Shown: piece by piece, positions 1 to 5,894 of the stretch
Numbering within the stretch: the stretch's first letter is position 1
Layout: each line of letters opens with the position of its first letter
NCBI GenBank assembly: GCA_945949385.1
Contig: CAMFEL010000106.1
Span: 1 to 7,218, forward strand
DNA length: 7,218 bases
Reading direction: 5' to 3'
DNA from: an uncultured Clostridia bacterium
Lineage (GTDB): Bacteria > Bacillota > Clostridia > Oscillospirales > CAG-272
Program-made: the position numbers and the translations under genes
Notes under the pieces: generated by a model
The model's input: the letters and a program-made list of their open reading frames with translations, nothing else
The model's database searches: none
What the model was told of the DNA's origin: nothing

Positions 1-18
1 AAAAGTTTTTGAGGATTG

Positions 19-48
19 TCAAGGGACTTTTTTCAAAAAGTCCCTTGA
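19..48. repeat. 14-bp A/T-rich inverted repeat next to the GC-rich cluster
   Basis: TCAAGGGACTTTTT (19-32) and AAAAAGTCCCTTGA (35-48) are exact reverse complements with two bases between them. The unpaired loop would in practice open to four or more bases. Runs of five or six T or A lie inside the stem, so either strand could offer a U-rich arm, but the U-run is not placed after a GC stem as in a standard terminator. It abuts the GC-rich repeat cluster and may be part of the same dispersed intergenic element. Confidence 0.7.
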
Positions 49-187
49 CCGGGGCGCGGGGGCAGAGCCCCGTATAATACCTGCCGGTGCGGAGCGCGAG
101 GCAGCGCCTCGCATATACCCACCGGGGCACGGGGCGGAGCCCCGCCTGTCAACGGGGTACGGTGCGGAGCCCCATACATTCATCCCC
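49..187. repeat. Cluster of GC-rich hairpin repeats
   Basis: This non-coding stretch contains four diverged units of about 30-38 bp sharing a core like GCGGAGCCCC. Hairpins are seen in each: CGGGGC/GCCCCG (50-55 with 67-72, or the tighter 59-63 with 67-71), GCGAGGC/GCCTCGC (96-102 with 106-112), CGGGGC/GCCCCG (130-135 with 139-144) and GGGG/CCCC (154-157 with 170-173). Stem sequence varies while pairing is kept in unit two, where A-T and G-C pairs replace the GGGGC arms together. Similar intergenic repeats are common in Ruminococcaceae genomes as I recall. No ORF of note is visible here. Confidence 0.75.
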
Positions 188-233
188 ATAACCTCAAAGC
201 AGCAGCCCTTGCGGGCTGCTGCTTTGAGGTTAT
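188..233 (-). terminator. Perfect 21-bp hairpin at the end of cysS
   Basis: Positions 188-208 and 213-233 are exact reverse complements, giving a 21-bp stem. The four-base loop reads GCAA in the cysS transcript, a GNRA tetraloop closed by C-G. The cysS stop codon (230-232) lies inside the 5' arm. The transcript continues with GGGGATG rather than a U-run, and the other direction also lacks a strong T-run. It is probably the 3' end or a stabilising hairpin of the cluster, but not a textbook intrinsic terminator. Confidence 0.6.
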
Positions 234-1651
234 TTGACTATCTTATATTTAGTTCCGTCCTTTGTGTCCTCCAGGACGGCGCCCAGAGCGGATATTTCGT
301 TTCTTATCTCGTCTGCGCGGGCGTAGTTTTTGTCCCGCTTAGCTGCGGCGCGCTCTTCGATAAGTGCTTCTATTTTACGGCAAAGCTCGGGGTCTGCCTG
401 AGCCGCGTCGGCGCTACGCTTCTCCTCAGCCTTCTTAATAAGGTCAAGGCACAGTACGCGGTCGAAATCCTCAGCCAGCCAAAGCTTTGTGGCATCGTTC
501 ACATCCGCCTTCAGCACATCGTACAGAGCGGTAACCGCAAGAGATGTGTTAATATCGTTGTCCATAGCCTCGGTAAACTTTGCCCGAAGGCTCTCCGCCG
601 CCTCTTTGTTCACCTCACCGTCGCGAGGGTCAAGCTGCGCCAGTCTTGCAATAAGCTTGTCGTACGCCTGCACAGCGTTGTCAAGGTTTTCGTAAGTAAA
701 CACAAGATTTCTGCGGTAGTGGGACTGGAGGCAGAAGAAACGGTACGCTATGGGGTCATAGCCTTTTTCGGCAAGGCGGGACAGGGTCAGAAACTCGCCC
801 TTGGACTTGCTCATTTTGCCGCTGCCGGTGTTCAGATGCAGCACATGTACCCAGTAATTGCACCACTTGTGCCCCAGATACGCCTCGCTCTGGGCAATCT
901 CGTTTGTATGATGGGGGAAAGCGTTGTCAATGCCGCCGCAGTGGATGTCAAGATACTCGCCCAGGTTTTTCATGGAAATGCAGGAGCACTCAATATGCCA
1001 GCCGGGATAACCCACGCCCCAGGGGCTGTTCCATTTCAGCTCCTGATTGTCAAACTTGGACTTGGTGAACCAAAGAACGAAATCCGCCTTGTTGCGCTTG
1101 TTTTCGTCCTTTTCGACGCCCTCGCGCACGCCGTCCCGCAGCTCCTCTTCCTCAAAATTATGAAAAACATAATACTGCTCCAGTTTTGAGGTGTCGAAAT
1201 ACACATTTCCGCCCGCCTCATACGCATAGCCTGTCTCCATCAGCTTTTTGATGACTTTTATGAACTGACCTATGCACGCCGTGGCAGGCTCCACCACATC
1301 GGGGCGTCTTATGTTCAGTCGCTTGCAGTCGGAAAAGAAAGCGTCCGTGTAGAACTTTGCTATCTCCATTACGGATTTGTGCTCGCGCTTTGCGCCGCTG
1401 AGCATTTTGTCCTCACCCTCGTCGGAGTCGCCGGTCAGATGACCCACATCGGTAATGTTCATTACACGCTTTACCTCGTAGCCCGAGTAGCGCAGATACC
1501 TGTCAAGCACATCCTCCATTATATAGGTGCGCAGATTGCCGATATGGGCGAAATTATACACCGTGGGGCCGCAGGTATACATAGACACCTTGCCGGGGGT
1601 GTGAGGGACAAATTCTTCCTTTTCGTGAGAAAGTGAGTTATAAAGTTTCAT
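230..1651 (-). CDS. cysS: Cysteinyl-tRNA synthetase
   Basis: Cytoplasmic class I synthetase that charges tRNA-Cys with L-cysteine. The 473-residue length is typical. The HIGH-type motif is H36-I-G-N39 and the KMSKS motif is complete (K279-S283). Likely zinc ligands that discriminate cysteine are C27, C222 in GWHIECS, H247 and E251. The anticodon-binding C-terminal region follows, with the usual RDKNYARADEIR helix and an EDTKDG end. Two features differ from the E. coli type: after NITD, a segment VGHLTGDSDEGEDKM (about 69-83) replaces the usual IDDKI, and the zinc region reads HHTNEIAQ rather than HHENEIAQ. I associate this form with Clostridia, from memory. The start ATG (1649-1651) lies inside the end of the CPBP gene, with AGGAAG about ten bases upstream. 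It is the last gene of the cluster; its stop falls within the downstream hairpin. Confidence 0.97.
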   Translation of the reverse strand: MKLYNSLSHEKEEFVPHTPGKVSMYTCGPTVYNFAHIGNLRTYIMEDVLDRYLRYSGYEVKRVMNITDVGHLTGDSDEGEDKMLSGAKREHKSVMEIAKFYTDAFFSDCKRLNIRRPDVVEPATACIGQFIKVIKKLMETGYAYEAGGNVYFDTSKLEQYYVFHNFEEEELRDGVREGVEKDENKRNKADFVLWFTKSKFDNQELKWNSPWGVGYPGWHIECSCISMKNLGEYLDIHCGGIDNAFPHHTNEIAQSEAYLGHKWCNYWVHVLHLNTGSGKMSKSKGEFLTLSRLAEKGYDPIAYRFFCLQSHYRRNLVFTYENLDNAVQAYDKLIARLAQLDPRDGEVNKEAAESLRAKFTEAMDNDINTSLAVTALYDVLKADVNDATKLWLAEDFDRVLCLDLIKKAEEKRSADAAQADPELCRKIEALIEERAAAKRDKNYARADEIRNEISALGAVLEDTKDGTKYKIVK

Positions 1652-2621
1652 CTAATGTCAGCTTCCTTTTCCCGGCAGACGCTCTGCCGTTTGCTTTTTC
1701 CGTAAAAAATATTATTGCGATACCCAGCAGTAAAAGTCCCGTTCCCGCAACTGTCATTACAGTGTACCAGTAGTCATTGCTGAATTCAATGAGCCCTATA
1801 AGGTAATTTGCGCCGTTAAAGGCGAAATGCACCGCAACAGGCGCCAGAATACTGCCGTATTTTTCAAGCGCCGCGGCCATAAGTATACCCAGGGGAGCCG
1901 CGTACATAAACTGCTCTATATTCATATGCGCCGCACCGAATACAAGTCCCGACACAACGATGGCGGCAGACACGGGCATGACCTTTTTCATTTTATTGTA
2001 AACTATGCCGCGGAACAGAACCTCCTCCACTATGGGAGTAAACACCGCAATGTGCATAAAGTCAAGCACCGGGTACGGGCTTTGCATCATGCTTTCAAGC
2101 TGTTCGCCCACCGAATTCTCGGCAAGCACGGGGAAAAGCGAATACAAAATCGTTATCAGTATGACCGCCGCGAACTGCCCGCCCATGCCGCAAACCGCAA
2201 GTCCTCCGAAGGAGGCGGGGTGAAGCGGCCGAAGCTCTATCTGCCTTGCAAAGCTCTTTTTGCGCACCTTGAAAAACAGAGCGTAGCACACAACGCATAT
2301 AACGGCGCTTACCGTTCCCGAAAGCCATGACCACCGACCGTAGGCAGAGTACAGATATTCCTCGCTGAGAAATGCTCCGCCGGAGGAAATACCCGATTGC
2401 ACGGCAATAATTACCATTGCAACAAGCTCTACGGTAAACTGCACCGCAAAGAAAAACGCTATATAGCCGAGACACTGCAAAAGCGTCAGAAAAACCCGCT
2501 TTGCCTTTGACTCCGGCTTTTTTATCGGCGCGCCGCAAAAGGCGCAGAAGTTGACTCCGCTGACGCAGAAGCTGCCGCAGCGGGGACAGCGGATATAAAC
2601 ACCGATATTTTGTCTGTCCAT
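1638..2621 (-). CDS. CPBP-family intramembrane protease with N-terminal zinc ribbon
   Basis: This 327-residue protein opens with a zinc ribbon: C12-P-R-C15 and C26-A-F-C29, followed by a Lys-rich linker and several transmembrane helices. The C-terminal half carries the three CPBP (Abi/CAAX protease, Rce1-like) motifs: E199-E200-V-L-F-R204, F228-G-A-A-H232 and H265-F-A-F-N269. These residues form the glutamate/histidine active site in the Rce1 family, so the enzyme looks catalytically intact. Family members cleave membrane-embedded substrates, and some act in bacteriocin immunity or membrane-protein maturation; the substrate here is unknown. The start has AAAGGA about nine bases upstream. Its last 14 bases overlap the start of cysS. 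The zinc ribbon may bind a partner or sense zinc; this is inference. A specific link to cysteine metabolism is not shown by the sequence. Confidence 0.93.
   Translation of the reverse strand: MDRQNIGVYIRCPRCGSFCVSGVNFCAFCGAPIKKPESKAKRVFLTLLQCLGYIAFFFAVQFTVELVAMVIIAVQSGISSGGAFLSEEYLYSAYGRWSWLSGTVSAVICVVCYALFFKVRKKSFARQIELRPLHPASFGGLAVCGMGGQFAAVILITILYSLFPVLAENSVGEQLESMMQSPYPVLDFMHIAVFTPIVEEVLFRGIVYNKMKKVMPVSAAIVVSGLVFGAAHMNIEQFMYAAPLGILMAAALEKYGSILAPVAVHFAFNGANYLIGLIEFSNDYWYTVMTVAGTGLLLLGIAIIFFTEKANGRASAGKRKLTLDETL
1662..1667 (-). promoter_or_regulatory. Ribosome binding site of cysS inside the CPBP gene
   Basis: AGGAAG on the minus strand sits ten bases before the cysS ATG and within the last codons of the CPBP gene. 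With the 14-bp gene overlap, it suggests translational coupling of the two genes. Confidence 0.6.
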
Positions 2622-2653
2622 CCGTAACCGTCCTTTCAGAAATACGTATCTTT

Positions 2654-2673
2654 ATCTGCCGCGCCGGGCAGAT
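2654..2673 (-). other. Short hairpin between cysE and the CPBP gene
   Basis: In the 72-bp gap after cysE, ATCTGCC (2654-2660) and GGCAGAT (2667-2673) form a 7-bp stem with a six-base loop. No U-run follows on the minus strand, so this is not a standard intrinsic terminator. It may be a processing or stability element, or chance. Confidence 0.4.
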
Positions 2674-2693
2674 TACAGTAGAGAACCGAGGTC

Positions 2694-3515
2694 TCAGCCG
2701 ACGTCCGTATCGGATTTGCTTTGCGCATCCGCTTCGGCGGGTGCGCCCTCCCCGGGCGCGGAGGCAGCCGCCTCGGCGCACTTCAGCTCTTCCTCCAGAG
2801 ATTTTATCTTCGTCTCAAGGGACATTACCTTACCCATCAGAACGCACAGCTCCTGAGACACGGGGTCGGGTATATGCACCTGGTCAAGGTCGATTTTGCT
2901 TACCTTCTGTCCGTCGCGGCGGACAATATGGGCGGGAATACCCACAGCCGTGCTGTTTTCCGGAACGGGACCCAGCACAACGGCGCCTGCGGCTATTTTT
3001 GAGTCGGAGCCCACGGTAAAGTTGCCCAGCACCTTTGCGCCCGCACCCACCATAACATTATCACCCAGCGTTGGGTGGCGCTTACCGCTGTCCTTGCCCG
3101 TACCGCCCAGAGTCACTCCCTGATACAGGGTGCAGTTGTCACCTATGACGGTAGTCTCGCCTATAACGACTCCGCTGCCATGGTCAATAAACAATCCCTT
3201 ACCGATAGTGGCTCCGGGATGTATTTCCACGCCGGTGAGAAATCTGGCAGTTTGTGAAATAAGCCGCGCAGTGGTATATTTCTTCCTTTTATAAAGCTTG
3301 TTTGCCACTCTGTACGCCATTATGGCGTGAAAGCCGGGATACAGCATGGCAGCTTCGGTACGGCTCTTTACCGCCGGGTCGCGCTCGCAGATGGCGTCAA
3401 TATCCTGCGACGCCTCGCGGCACAGGGATTTCACGGATTCCGGCACAAGCTGCTCTGCCGTCTTAGCCGCACGGCAAAGCTTCTTTTTATCAAGCTCAAT
3501 ATTTATTCTAATCAT
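2694..3515 (-). CDS. cysE: Serine O-acetyltransferase with coiled-coil and low-complexity tail
   Basis: Cytoplasmic enzyme that transfers acetyl from acetyl-CoA to L-serine, giving O-acetylserine, the committed step of cysteine synthesis. The core (about residues 35-215) follows the short Firmicute CysE pattern: an N-terminal helical part with ERDPA (44-48) and YPGFHAI (59-65), then a left-handed beta helix. Catalytic-type residues are visible: D111-H112 in FIDHGSGVVIGE, GGTGK (137-141) and R146-H147-P148. Residues 219-250 form a heptad-like Leu/Glu/Lys helix, comparable to the tail of B. subtilis CysE. The last 25 or so residues are Ala/Glu/Ser/Pro-rich and look disordered. The protein also has about 30 extra N-terminal residues relative to the B. 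subtilis enzyme as I recall it. The start has GGAG nine bases upstream. Neighbour to cysS through one intervening gene, as in the known Firmicute cysE-cysS linkage. I see no cysK in the window. Confidence 0.96.
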   Translation of the reverse strand: MIRINIELDKKKLCRAAKTAEQLVPESVKSLCREASQDIDAICERDPAVKSRTEAAMLYPGFHAIMAYRVANKLYKRKKYTTARLISQTARFLTGVEIHPGATIGKGLFIDHGSGVVIGETTVIGDNCTLYQGVTLGGTGKDSGKRHPTLGDNVMVGAGAKVLGNFTVGSDSKIAAGAVVLGPVPENSTAVGIPAHIVRRDGQKVSKIDLDQVHIPDPVSQELCVLMGKVMSLETKIKSLEEELKCAEAAASAPGEGAPAEADAQSKSDTDVG

Positions 3516-3550
3516 ATTCAGAGTCTCCTCTCACACAGGGGCCGGTCTCT

Positions 3551-3745
3551 TTACAGCCCCAACAGCATTATGACAAGCGACGCCGCCGCAAAAACTATGC
3601 TCAGCGCCACTATTACGGTGATGATTATACTGAGAACAAGCCACAGCACCGTCCGCTCCGTGTTCCATTTATGCCACAGAAACACAAAGCCCGCGGCAAC
3701 CGCTGCCGCCATGGATATTATCATAAATTTATATACCCAGCTCAT
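3551..3745 (-). CDS. Small two-helix membrane protein
   Basis: This 64-residue protein is almost entirely membrane: helix 1 at about residues 5-25 and helix 2 at about 33-62, joined by a short polar loop (HKWNTERT). No known family is recognised. The start at 3743-3745 has an AAAGG about eight bases upstream that overlaps the stop codon of the lipoprotein gene, an arrangement typical of a coupled downstream gene. The stop lies 35 bp before cysE. I favour a real gene because of the clear hydrophobic pattern, the ribosome binding site and its fit into the gap between two same-strand genes. Its short length leaves doubt. Confidence 0.68.
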   Translation of the reverse strand: MSWVYKFMIISMAAAVAAGFVFLWHKWNTERTVLWLVLSIIITVIVALSIVFAAASLVIMLLGL

Positions 3746-3756
3746 TTTTCAACCTT

Positions 3757-4302
3757 TCAGTCCGCGTCGCGGCGGATAAGTCTTGAACCGTTCCATGTGT
3801 ATACGGAGCGCTGTTCTCCGCCGTTTGAATAGTCACAGCCGTATATACACTTTTTTCCCTCGTCAGTCCGAAGCTCCGTGATTTTTGACAGACTGTCGCT
3901 GAGGATGTACTGCTCCTTATCCACATTCCACAGCCATGCCATACCCTGAAGGTTTTCCGTCACGGCGGAAAGAGGCAGGTACAAGTCGGGATGACCGTCG
4001 AAATTCATATCGTCAAATCTAATTCCCTCAAAGGAAAGCTCATAATCAAGGTCTATGTAATATTCGCCGCTTTTCTCAAGGCTTATGATTTGAATAATGT
4101 TCGAGCCGTTTTTGCCCGTACATACGTCAAGCACGGCTCCGCCTCCGTCCTTCTCATAATAATAGAACAGAAGATCCGTGCCGTCCTGCTCGGAGCAGCC
4201 GGCAAGATTTTTTGCCGTGTGCTTGGAATTTTTCCCCGCCGCGCAGGACACAAGGCTTACAAGCATAAGGCAGGAAATAAGCAGTGACAGGGCTTTTTTC
4301 AT
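3757..4302 (-). CDS. Lipoprotein with a DxNxDGxxD calcium-binding-like motif
   Basis: This 181-residue protein begins with a typical lipoprotein signal: MKK, a hydrophobic core, then L17-V-S-C20, which matches a lipobox with Cys20 as the lipidated residue. The mature part should be anchored to the outer face of the cytoplasmic membrane. Residues 98-106 read D-M-N-F-D-G-H-P-D, the DxNxDGxxD loop seen in FG-GAP/VCBS-like and XAC2610-like secreted proteins and in dockerins, where it binds calcium. The surrounding beta-rich pattern (ISLEKSGEYYIDLDYELSFEGI, and a late YTWNGSRLIRR strand) resembles the short FG-GAP-like lipoproteins found in many Clostridia. No enzyme motif is visible. The start has AAGGAG about nine bases upstream. 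A 48-bp gap separates it from the MORN gene, and 11 bp from the next small gene. Lipoprotein call is firm; function is unknown. Confidence 0.88.
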   Translation of the reverse strand: MKKALSLLISCLMLVSLVSCAAGKNSKHTAKNLAGCSEQDGTDLLFYYYEKDGGGAVLDVCTGKNGSNIIQIISLEKSGEYYIDLDYELSFEGIRFDDMNFDGHPDLYLPLSAVTENLQGMAWLWNVDKEQYILSDSLSKITELRTDEGKKCIYGCDYSNGGEQRSVYTWNGSRLIRRDAD

Positions 4303-4350
4303 CTTGCGGTTTCTCCTTTCATAAATTGAGAATTGAAAATTATAGGGAAA

Positions 4351-5256
4351 TCAGCTCTGCGTATCGGTACCCTCGGTTTCGGAGCCATTATCTGCAGAGG
4401 TGTCCGTATCGGTCTTCTGATCCTCGGCGCGGACTATAAGCCCGTCCTCAAAATATCCTTCATATCTTCTGCCGTCGGGGTAGGTCAGCGTACCTTTACC
4501 CCACATGGTATTGTTTTTGAACTGTCCCGTATAGACTTCTCCGGAAGCAAAGGTATAGGTGCCGTTTCCGCTTCTGTTATCGTCCTCGTATTCGCCCTCG
4601 TACACATCGCCGTTGGCGTAGCGGTAAACGCCCTCTCCGTTTTTGGCGTCGTTCTCAAAGGTACCCTCATAGCTGCTGCCGTCGGCAAAGGTATATTTAC
4701 CCTCTCCGTTTTTCATATCGTCCTTGAAACCGCCCTCATAAACGCTGCCGTCGGTAAAGGTGAATGTACCGGTGCCGCTTTTTTTACCGTTCTCGAAGCC
4801 GCCCTCGTAAATATCACCGCCGCTGTACGTCATCACGCCCTGTCCCTCGGGCTTATCGGCCACAAACTCGCCCTCGTACACATCGCCGTTGGCGTAAGTC
4901 AGCTTGCCCTGTCCGTGCTTGACAAGGTCCTGCATTTCTCCCTCGTAAACATCGCCGTTGGAATATTCAATGGTGCCGTTCTCGGAATTGACGGTGCCGG
5001 TGACGCCGTTTATTTCTCCGCTGCCGGAGTAGGATATGCGGCCTTTCTTGGGATAGCCCGACAAATCGGTGACACCTATGAATTTTACCGAAAAGCCGTC
5101 CTTGAAATTATATTTCACATAGCGGATGCCGCACAGATACAGCACAAGGATTATAAGTCCCACCGCCACGGCGGTACACACCGCCACAAGGGTGATGTTG
5201 GTGCGCAGGCTTACCCTGTTTTTCATTCTGCGCCGGGGCGCTCCCGTTTTTTCCAT
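4351..5256 (-). CDS. Membrane-anchored MORN-repeat protein, probably extracytoplasmic
   Basis: This 301-residue protein has a basic N-terminus (RRRMKNR), one transmembrane helix at about residues 21-43, a linker (44-75), a MORN array, and an acidic Thr/Asp/Ser-rich tail (about 278-301). YEG-type motifs begin at residues 104, 127, 150, 173, 196, 219, 242 and 265, exactly 23 residues apart. This gives seven full repeats plus the start of an eighth; a more degenerate copy may precede them (about 76-103). Basic residues before the helix predict cytoplasmic N-terminus and an outside array. The cysteine after the helix (C42) lacks a lipobox, so a membrane anchor is more likely than a lipoprotein. 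MORN repeats form beta-hairpin arrays. In eukaryotes they bind lipids or proteins; bacterial roles are mostly unknown. The start is supported by AAAGGA six bases upstream. An alternative start at M11 lacks such support. Confidence 0.92.
   Translation of the reverse strand: MEKTGAPRRRMKNRVSLRTNITLVAVCTAVAVGLIILVLYLCGIRYVKYNFKDGFSVKFIGVTDLSGYPKKGRISYSGSGEINGVTGTVNSENGTIEYSNGDVYEGEMQDLVKHGQGKLTYANGDVYEGEFVADKPEGQGVMTYSGGDIYEGGFENGKKSGTGTFTFTDGSVYEGGFKDDMKNGEGKYTFADGSSYEGTFENDAKNGEGVYRYANGDVYEGEYEDDNRSGNGTYTFASGEVYTGQFKNNTMWGKGTLTYPDGRRYEGYFEDGLIVRAEDQKTDTDTSADNGSETEGTDTQS
4441..4947 (-). repeat. 69-bp coding tandem repeat (MORN array)
   Basis: This stretch encodes the MORN repeats in steps of exactly 69 bp (23 codons). 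The units are diverged at DNA level, but one 29-base stretch encoding YANGDVYEGE is identical at 4592-4620 and 4868-4896. These copies are 276 bp apart, which is exactly four units. The corresponding stretch at 4937-4965 differs from them at four of 29 positions. Confidence 0.9.
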
Positions 5257-5295
5257 ACGGTTTCCTTTCCGCCTTTTGAGGCTTTTTGGTAATAA

Positions 5296-5883
5296 CTACT
5301 TTTCTCCGATGCTCTTGAATGCGGTGATCGCCTGATCCAGAAGCTCCAGAATTTTCGGTACTGCGAAGGTAAGTCCCACCGCCGCCGCAGCTCCCAGTAC
5401 AATGCAAAGCGCTATTACGGGAAGCGAGGGGCCCTTCTTTTCGTATCTTACGTCGGCAGCAAACTTTTTATCCTCGGGGATATAAAGCTTTGCCTTTTTA
5501 TAATCCGTAACCGTTCTGTTTTCCGCGCTGCCGGCGAAAAATTTAAGCACAGCGCGGGAAAAGCCGCTTCTTTCTTTTTCGTATCGGCACTCATCGGGAT
5601 TTGCCACGGCTATATATTTTGACAGCACGCCGCCATCTCTCATGGCGCATCTGAACCCGAAAGAAGCTTTGACGCCCAGTTTTTCCATAGTCAGAGCGCT
5701 CTCCGGGGTATTGCACTGCCGCATAAGAAGTGCGCGAACAGCGCGACCCAGAAAGTCCTTGCTGTATGCCGCGGCTATACAGCCGCAGACAAGGCCGGCA
5801 TACACGCCCCAGATTATTACGGTAAGCGTGATCGAGGAGCCGGCAAAGGCAATATTTTCATATGCCGAAACTGTGTTCATCAT
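5296..5883 (-). CDS. Two-helix membrane protein of unknown function
   Basis: I do not recognise this 195-residue protein. It has two clear hydrophobic helices, about residues 17-40 and 152-176. They flank a soluble, charged segment of about 110 residues, and a short amphipathic tail (177-195) follows the second helix. Basic residues just after helix 1 (K42, R47, R50) and just before helix 2 (K149, K150) suggest by the positive-inside rule that the central domain is cytoplasmic and both ends are outside. No catalytic motif is evident; the central domain has five scattered cysteine or histidine-free stretches and no zinc-binding pattern. Two adjacent ATG codons (5881-5883 and 5878-5880) are possible starts. 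The upstream signal is weak (GGGA about five bases before the first ATG). The start is 11 bp beyond the serS stop, which suggests cotranscription and perhaps translational coupling. Real gene likely; function unknown. Confidence 0.8.
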   Translation of the reverse strand: MMNTVSAYENIAFAGSSITLTVIIWGVYAGLVCGCIAAAYSKDFLGRAVRALLMRQCNTPESALTMEKLGVKASFGFRCAMRDGGVLSKYIAVANPDECRYEKERSGFSRAVLKFFAGSAENRTVTDYKKAKLYIPEDKKFAADVRYEKKGPSLPVIALCIVLGAAAAVGLTFAVPKILELLDQAITAFKSIGEK

Positions 5884-5894
5884 ATTTTCCCGAT

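Noticed and set aside
209..1189. Long plus-strand open frame of 326 codons opposite cysS
   Set aside because: cysS on the other strand has complete HIGH, KMSKS and zinc motifs over the same bases. The plus frame has no recognisable domain, and its start lies in the loop of the terminal hairpin. It is a by-product of codon use.
2095..2781. Minus-strand open frame of 228 codons overlapping the end of cysE and much of the CPBP gene
   Set aside because: It is Arg/Cys-rich, with no domain, and lies out of frame with two well-supported genes.
4339..4344. TATAAT on the minus strand in the gap before the lipoprotein gene, a possible -10 box
   Set aside because: No TTGACA-like hexamer lies 16-18 bases upstream, and no extended TG is present. 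The gap is A/T-rich, so the match may be chance. An internal promoter is possible but not supported.
4441..4947. Regular repeats that might be taken for a CRISPR array
   Set aside because: The units are 69 bp without distinct spacers, keep one reading frame and encode MORN motifs. No cas genes are nearby.
5126..5134. Cysteine after the membrane helix of the MORN protein (LYLC) as a lipobox
   Set aside because: The residues before the cysteine are bulky (Tyr, Leu) rather than the Ala/Gly/Ser expected at the cleavage site, and the helix is preceded by a long basic segment, so an uncleaved anchor fits better.
4333..5292. Long plus-strand open frame of 319 codons opposite the MORN gene, with repeating hydrophobic segments
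   Set aside because: The periodicity is the mirror of the 69-bp MORN repeats. The minus-strand frame has an exact 23-residue MORN register, a ribosome binding site and a membrane anchor.
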